Source of the DNA: an uncultured Acetatifactor sp.
Lineage (GTDB): Bacteria > Bacillota > Clostridia > Lachnospirales > Lachnospiraceae
Length of the DNA: 44,403 nucleotides
Reading direction: 5' to 3'
Assembly: GCA_910587555.1 (NCBI GenBank)
Contig: CAJULV010000030.1
Span: 1 to 44,403, forward strand
Shown here: positions 41,299 through 44,403 of the stretch, in pieces
How the letters are laid out: the number at the start of each line of letters is the position of its first letter
How positions within the stretch are numbered: position 1 is the stretch's first letter
The notes under the pieces: model-generated
Databases searched by the model: none
Told to the model about the DNA's origin: nothing
Seen by the model: only the letters and a program-made list of their open reading frames with translations
Position numbers and translations under genes: made by a program

Positions 41299-41754
41299 TT
41301 AAGGCTTTTTACGGTATGCCCAGAATTTGTTCAGAAGGAAATTAAGCGGTACCGTAATGCACAGGTTCAGGAAGGTTGCGATATAATGGGGAATACCCAG
41401 AAGGCGTTCCTGGACAAACAGCAGTATGCCCATCAGCACAAGTTCCGTCAGCGCGTAGGAGGCATACACCTTTGCCAGGGCTTTGTACCAGGGCTGACGC
41501 TCCCCTTCCCGCTGGCGAAATACAAAGCGGCTGTTCAGCAGATAGGAAATCAGCACCGTAATCAGAAAGGAAAGCAGGTTGCATATCTGTTCATGCAGAT
41601 GAAAGCCGTAATAGCAGGCGTTGGTAATCCCATAAGACAGGATTGTATTAATTCCGCCCACAATGCCGAATTTGAGAAACTGGACCAGGGACGGAGGAAG
41701 TTTTCTGAATAATTGTTCTGTTAAGTTGTTTTGCCTGTCATTTCCTGTTTTCAT
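41299..41754 (-). CDS. GtrA family membrane protein
   Basis: A 151-residue protein with four hydrophobic segments (near residues 25-45, 52-72, 90-110 and 118-138). FLKFGIVGGINTILSYGI and LLSFLITVLISYLLNSRFVF are typical of the GtrA family, whose members are thought to flip polyprenyl-phosphate sugars or help GtrB. It is the first gene of the five-gene minus-strand operon. The ATG at 41754 has AAGGGAG seven bases upstream; the ATG six bases earlier is too near the ribosome site. A consensus promoter lies about 40 bases upstream. Confidence 0.9.
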   Translation of the reverse strand: MKTGNDRQNNLTEQLFRKLPPSLVQFLKFGIVGGINTILSYGITNACYYGFHLHEQICNLLSFLITVLISYLLNSRFVFRQREGERQPWYKALAKVYASYALTELVLMGILLFVQERLLGIPHYIATFLNLCITVPLNFLLNKFWAYRKKP

Positions 41755-41794
41755 GGACATACTCCCTTGCTAGCTTTTTGTGTCGATTACCTGG

Positions 41795-41824
41795 ATTATA
41801 TATTTTGCCGGGAGGCCTTGTCAA
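41795..41824 (-). promoter_or_regulatory. Consensus sigma-A promoter of the sugar-decoration operon
   Basis: On the minus strand a perfect TTGACA (41824-41819) and a perfect TATAAT (41800-41795) are 18 bases apart. It is one of the strongest-looking promoters in the window. Confidence 0.9.
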
Positions 41825-41978
41825 GGGGGGCGCCGGACTTTGGCACCGGGGGCGGGATTTAGCGGATAAAAATGCTTGCTGCAGCTGCAGAACTGACGGC
41901 GGTAATGTGCAAATTGCCCTGTCAGGGACGCAAAATACAGATGATTTTCGGTGAAAGCGAGAAAATGTATTTCGGGTA

Positions 41979-42007
41979 TTGCAAACTGTAAGAAAGTGGA
42001 GTATTAA
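41979..42007 (+). promoter_or_regulatory. Putative promoter of the type III glutamine synthetase gene
   Basis: TTGCAA (41979-41984) and TATTAA (42002-42007) are 17 bases apart, about 65 bases before the start codon. Confidence 0.55.
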
Positions 42008-42074
42008 GGTAATCAGAGGGCGCCGCCTTTTGGGGCTGCCGCGCATTGACTTTAGCAGGGAGGAAGACGAGAGA

Positions 42075-44186
42075 ATGGGTGAAGTAGTAAAGGTGGAAGA
42101 AATCTTTGCCAGCAAGGTATTTACCTTCGGCAAAATGAAGGAAAGGCTGCCCCGGAGCATTTATAAAGAGGTACAGCGGCTGATGGACGAGGGCGGGGAG
42201 CTGTCGCTGGCCACAGCGGATGTAATTGCAAAGGCCATGAAGGACTGGGCGGTGGAAAACGGCGCCACCCACTATTCTCACTGGTTTCAGCCCCTTACCG
42301 GCATCACGGCGGAAAAACATGACGCATTTGTCACACATCCTGACACGGACGGCAGGATGATTATGGAATTTTCCGGTAAGGAGCTGATCAAGGGCGAGCC
42401 GGACGCCTCTTCCTTTCCGTCAGGGGGCCTGCGGGCTACCTTTGAGGCAAGGGGATATACGGCATGGGATATCACTTCCCCGGCTTTTTTAAAGGAAGAT
42501 GCCACAGGTGTCATTTTGTGCATTCCCACGGCGTTCTGCTCTTATACAGGGGAGGCGTTGGATAAAAAGACGCCGCTGCTGCGTTCCATGGAGGCGCTGA
42601 GCCAGCAGGCCATCAGGATTGTGCGCCTGTTCGGAAATACTGCTGCCACCAAGGTGATTCCGAGCGTGGGACCGGAGCAGGAATATTTTCTGGTGGACAG
42701 GGAAAGGTACCTGCAGCGGGATGATCTGATTTTTGCGGGACGCACCCTGTTCGGGGCGCCGGCGCCCAAGGGGCAGGAGCTGGAGGACCACTATTTCGGC
42801 ACCATCCGGGAGCGGGTGGGCGCCTATATGAAGAACCTGAACGAAGAGCTGTGGAAACTGGGGGTGACTGCGAAGACGCAGCACAATGAAGTCGCGCCCG
42901 CCCAGCATGAACTGGCTCCTGTGTATGAGACTGCCAATATAGCGGTGGATCATAATCAGCTGGTGATGGAAACCATGAAAAAGGTTGCGGGGAGACATGG
43001 GCTGACCTGCCTGCTTCACGAGAAGCCCTTCGCAGGCGTAAACGGTTCCGGAAAACACAATAACTGGTCTCTTGGAACTGACAATGGTGTCAATTTATTG
43101 GATCCTGGGGATACCCCCAATGCCAATATTCAGTTTCTATTGGTACTGGCCTGCATTCTGAAGGCTGTGGACACTCATGCGGACCTGCTGCGCCAGAGCG
43201 CTTCCGACGTGGGAAACGACCACAGACTGGGAGCAGACGAGGCGCCTCCTGCCATCATTTCCGTTTTCCTGGGAGAGCAGCTGGAGGATGTGGTAAAGCA
43301 GCTGGTGGAGACCGGGGAGGCTGCCCGCTGCCTGGAGGGCGGCAGGCTGGAAACAGGCGTTTCCACCATTCCGGAATTTGAAAAGGACGCCACGGACAGG
43401 AACAGGACTTCGCCGTTTGCCTTTACGGGAAATAAATTTGAGTTCCGAATGGTGGGAAGCTCGGATTCTGTGGCCAGTCCCAATACCACGCTGAACGCAA
43501 TCGTGGCGGAAGCGTTCTGCGAGGCTGCGGATGTACTGGAAAAGGCGGAAGATTTCGAGCTTGCGGTACATGACCTGATTAAGGAATATATGACCAGGCA
43601 TCAGCGGATTATCTTCAACGGGGACGGCTATTCCCGGGAGTGGGTGGCGGAGGCGGCCAGGCGCGGCCTGCCCAACATCAAGTCCACTGTGGAGGCGGCC
43701 TGTACCCTGACCACGGAGAAAGCGGTGCGGCTGTTTGAAAAATTCGGCATTTTCACCAAGGTGGAGCTGGAGTCCAGGGAAGAGATCATGTATGAGACTT
43801 ATGCCAAGACCATACAGATCGAAGCCAATACCATGATAGACATGGCGGGCAGAAAATACATCCCGGCGATTGTCAGGTATACGAAATCCCTGGCAGAGAC
43901 CGTGCTTGCCGTAAGGGAGGCAGGAGTGGAGCCTGTGGTCCAGAGAGAACTGCTGACGCAGGTGAACGAAAAGCTGACGGAAGCGAAGGCCGCGCTTTCC
44001 AGGCTGGAGGCGGTCTCAGGAGAGGCGGCGGATATGAAGAATGCCAGGGAGCAGGCCTTCTTCTACATGGAAACCGTGCGGGAAGCCATGGATGCCCTGC
44101 GCGCACCTGTGGATGAGCTGGAACGGATTGTGGATCGGGATGTGTGGCCCGTGCCTTCCTACGGGGAATTGACTTTCGAGGTGTAA
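42075..44186 (+). CDS. glnN: Glutamine synthetase type III
   Basis: A 703-residue protein, the normal size for type III glutamine synthetase, much longer than type I. Visible pieces are FTFGKMKERLPRSIYKEV at the start, THYSHWFQPLTG, VGPEQEYFLVD (Glu metal ligands), QHNEVAPAQHELAPVYE, NGSGKHNNWSLGTD (ATP and ammonium site) and NKFEFRMVGSSDSVASPNT. It makes glutamine from glutamate, ammonia and ATP, as a hexameric double ring in the cytosol. The start at 42075 follows GGGAGG; 32 upstream in-frame codons cross the promoter. A terminator follows the stop. Confidence 0.96.
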   Translation: MGEVVKVEEIFASKVFTFGKMKERLPRSIYKEVQRLMDEGGELSLATADVIAKAMKDWAVENGATHYSHWFQPLTGITAEKHDAFVTHPDTDGRMIMEFSGKELIKGEPDASSFPSGGLRATFEARGYTAWDITSPAFLKEDATGVILCIPTAFCSYTGEALDKKTPLLRSMEALSQQAIRIVRLFGNTAATKVIPSVGPEQEYFLVDRERYLQRDDLIFAGRTLFGAPAPKGQELEDHYFGTIRERVGAYMKNLNEELWKLGVTAKTQHNEVAPAQHELAPVYETANIAVDHNQLVMETMKKVAGRHGLTCLLHEKPFAGVNGSGKHNNWSLGTDNGVNLLDPGDTPNANIQFLLVLACILKAVDTHADLLRQSASDVGNDHRLGADEAPPAIISVFLGEQLEDVVKQLVETGEAARCLEGGRLETGVSTIPEFEKDATDRNRTSPFAFTGNKFEFRMVGSSDSVASPNTTLNAIVAEAFCEAADVLEKAEDFELAVHDLIKEYMTRHQRIIFNGDGYSREWVAEAARRGLPNIKSTVEAACTLTTEKAVRLFEKFGIFTKVELESREEIMYETYAKTIQIEANTMIDMAGRKYIPAIVRYTKSLAETVLAVREAGVEPVVQRELLTQVNEKLTEAKAALSRLEAVSGEAADMKNAREQAFFYMETVREAMDALRAPVDELERIVDRDVWPVPSYGELTFEV

Positions 44187-44199
44187 AGCAAAGGTTCTT

Positions 44200-44246
44200 C
44201 GGGCAGCAGCAGGATTCTTTGTGCGTCTGCTGCCCGCCGATCTTTT
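44200..44246 (+). terminator. Terminator after glutamine synthetase
   Basis: CGGGCAGCAG (44200-44209) and CTGCTGCCCG (44227-44236) form a 10-bp stem; a five-T run follows six bases later, so it is somewhat weaker than a classical terminator. Confidence 0.75.
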
Positions 44247-44314
44247 TCTATTTTATAATTGCGATTTAAAAATAGAGGTTTTGAAAGTTTTTTAAAAAAA
44301 TTTAAATTAGGGTA

Positions 44315-44343
44315 TTGCATTTTGGAAATACTTCGTGTATAAT
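44315..44343 (+). promoter_or_regulatory. Promoter of the tRNA-Gln gene
   Basis: TTGCAT (44315-44320) and a perfect TATAAT (44338-44343) are 17 bases apart, 19 bases before the mature 5' end of the tRNA. An A/T-rich tract upstream may act as an UP element. Confidence 0.85.
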
Positions 44344-44362
44344 AGGTCAAGTGATGTGACAT

Positions 44363-44403
44363 AGGGCTATCGCCAAACGGTAAGGCAACGGACTCTGACT
44401 CCG
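44363..44403 (+). tRNA. tRNA-Gln (anticodon CUG), 5' part
   Basis: Only the first 41 bases are in the window. The acceptor strand AGGGCTA, U8, the D arm GCC/GGC with AAACGGTAA loop, and an anticodon arm beginning ACGGA with loop CTCTGAC are readable; loop positions 3-5 are CTG. The anticodon stem closes as far as TCCG before the window ends. The T arm and 3' end are outside. Confidence 0.88.

Larger units (their letters stand above)
41755..42074. other. Divergent control region between gtrA-like and glutamine synthetase genes
   Basis: About 320 bases without a gene. It holds the minus-strand promoter at 41795-41824, the plus-strand promoter at 41979-42007, and a palindrome CTGCAGCTGCAG at 41879-41890 whose role is not known. 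Confidence 0.7.

Noticed and set aside
41879..41890. CTGCAGCTGCAG palindrome as an operator of glutamine synthetase
   Set aside because: It lies about 90 bases upstream of the -35 box and matches no known nitrogen-regulator site; too little to claim.
1..44403. Mobile elements, prophage or toxin-antitoxin systems
   Set aside because: No transposase, integrase, phage structural gene or toxin-antitoxin pair was recognised, and no terminal inverted repeats frame the AT-rich cluster within the window.

Overview
The window looks like a chromosomal segment of an anaerobic Firmicute of the Lachnospiraceae (Clostridium cluster XIVa) type. This rests on gene content rather than a search: a CIRCE-controlled hrcA-grpE-dnaK-dnaJ operon, the Firmicutes-type block mtaB / ireB / ruvX / DUF1292 / rnjA / mltG-like / trmR / trhP, a DUF6465 protein, a DUF4080 B12-type radical SAM protein, a type III glutamine synthetase, strong Shine-Dalgarno sites and sigma-A promoters.

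Layout. (1) 1-10,500: an AT-rich, tightly packed plus-strand surface-polysaccharide operon that begins outside the window: GT2, DUF2304 membrane protein, pyruvyl-transferase-like protein, FrhB-like iron-sulfur protein, flippase, GNAT protein, NodB-type deacetylase, YdcF-like protein, a second GT2 with membrane anchor, and a large GT-C-like membrane protein. It ends at a hairpin terminator. (2) 10,800-14,450: metallophosphoesterase, radical SAM protein, DUF6465 protein. (3) 14,490-20,070: heat-shock operon with promoter and CIRCE. (4) 20,280-24,050: two large membrane proteins, one O-antigen-ligase-like, lying between dnaJ and prmA. (5) 24,180-28,620: prmA, rsmE, cysteine desulfurase, thiI. (6) 28,707-36,675: a minus-strand HPr-like gene lacking the phosphorylatable histidine, then mtaB, ireB, a nested repeat, ruvX, a DUF1292 gene, a decayed Fur-family gene, rnjA, an MltG-like fragment protein, trmR-like and trhP-like genes, closed by a 14-bp terminator. 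(7) 36,741-41,754, minus strand: a five-gene sugar-decoration operon (GtrA-like, DegT aminotransferase, FdtA/QdtA-like cupin, GtrB-like GT2, GT-C membrane protein) from a consensus promoter. (8) 41,979-44,403: type III glutamine synthetase and the 5' part of a tRNA-Gln(CUG) gene with its promoter.

How the parts work together. Regions 1, 4 and 7 deal with the envelope: synthesis, export, polymerisation and decoration of surface glycans, plausibly with pyruvyl, acyl and amino-deoxysugar groups. Regions 3, 5 and 6 are core housekeeping: protein folding, ribosome and tRNA modification (PrmA, RsmE, ThiI, MtaB, TrmR, TrhP), sulfur transfer, RNA decay and cell-wall signalling (IreB).

The most unusual things seen are the Fur pseudogene with three frameshifts overlapping the rnjA start, a 149-bp nested duplication between ireB and ruvX, a Crh-like HPr, a sugar-isomerase-like cupin with Asn in place of a catalytic His, and an O-antigen-ligase-like gene whose promoter predicts a nearly leaderless mRNA. 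No transposase, integrase, CRISPR array or phage gene was recognised.
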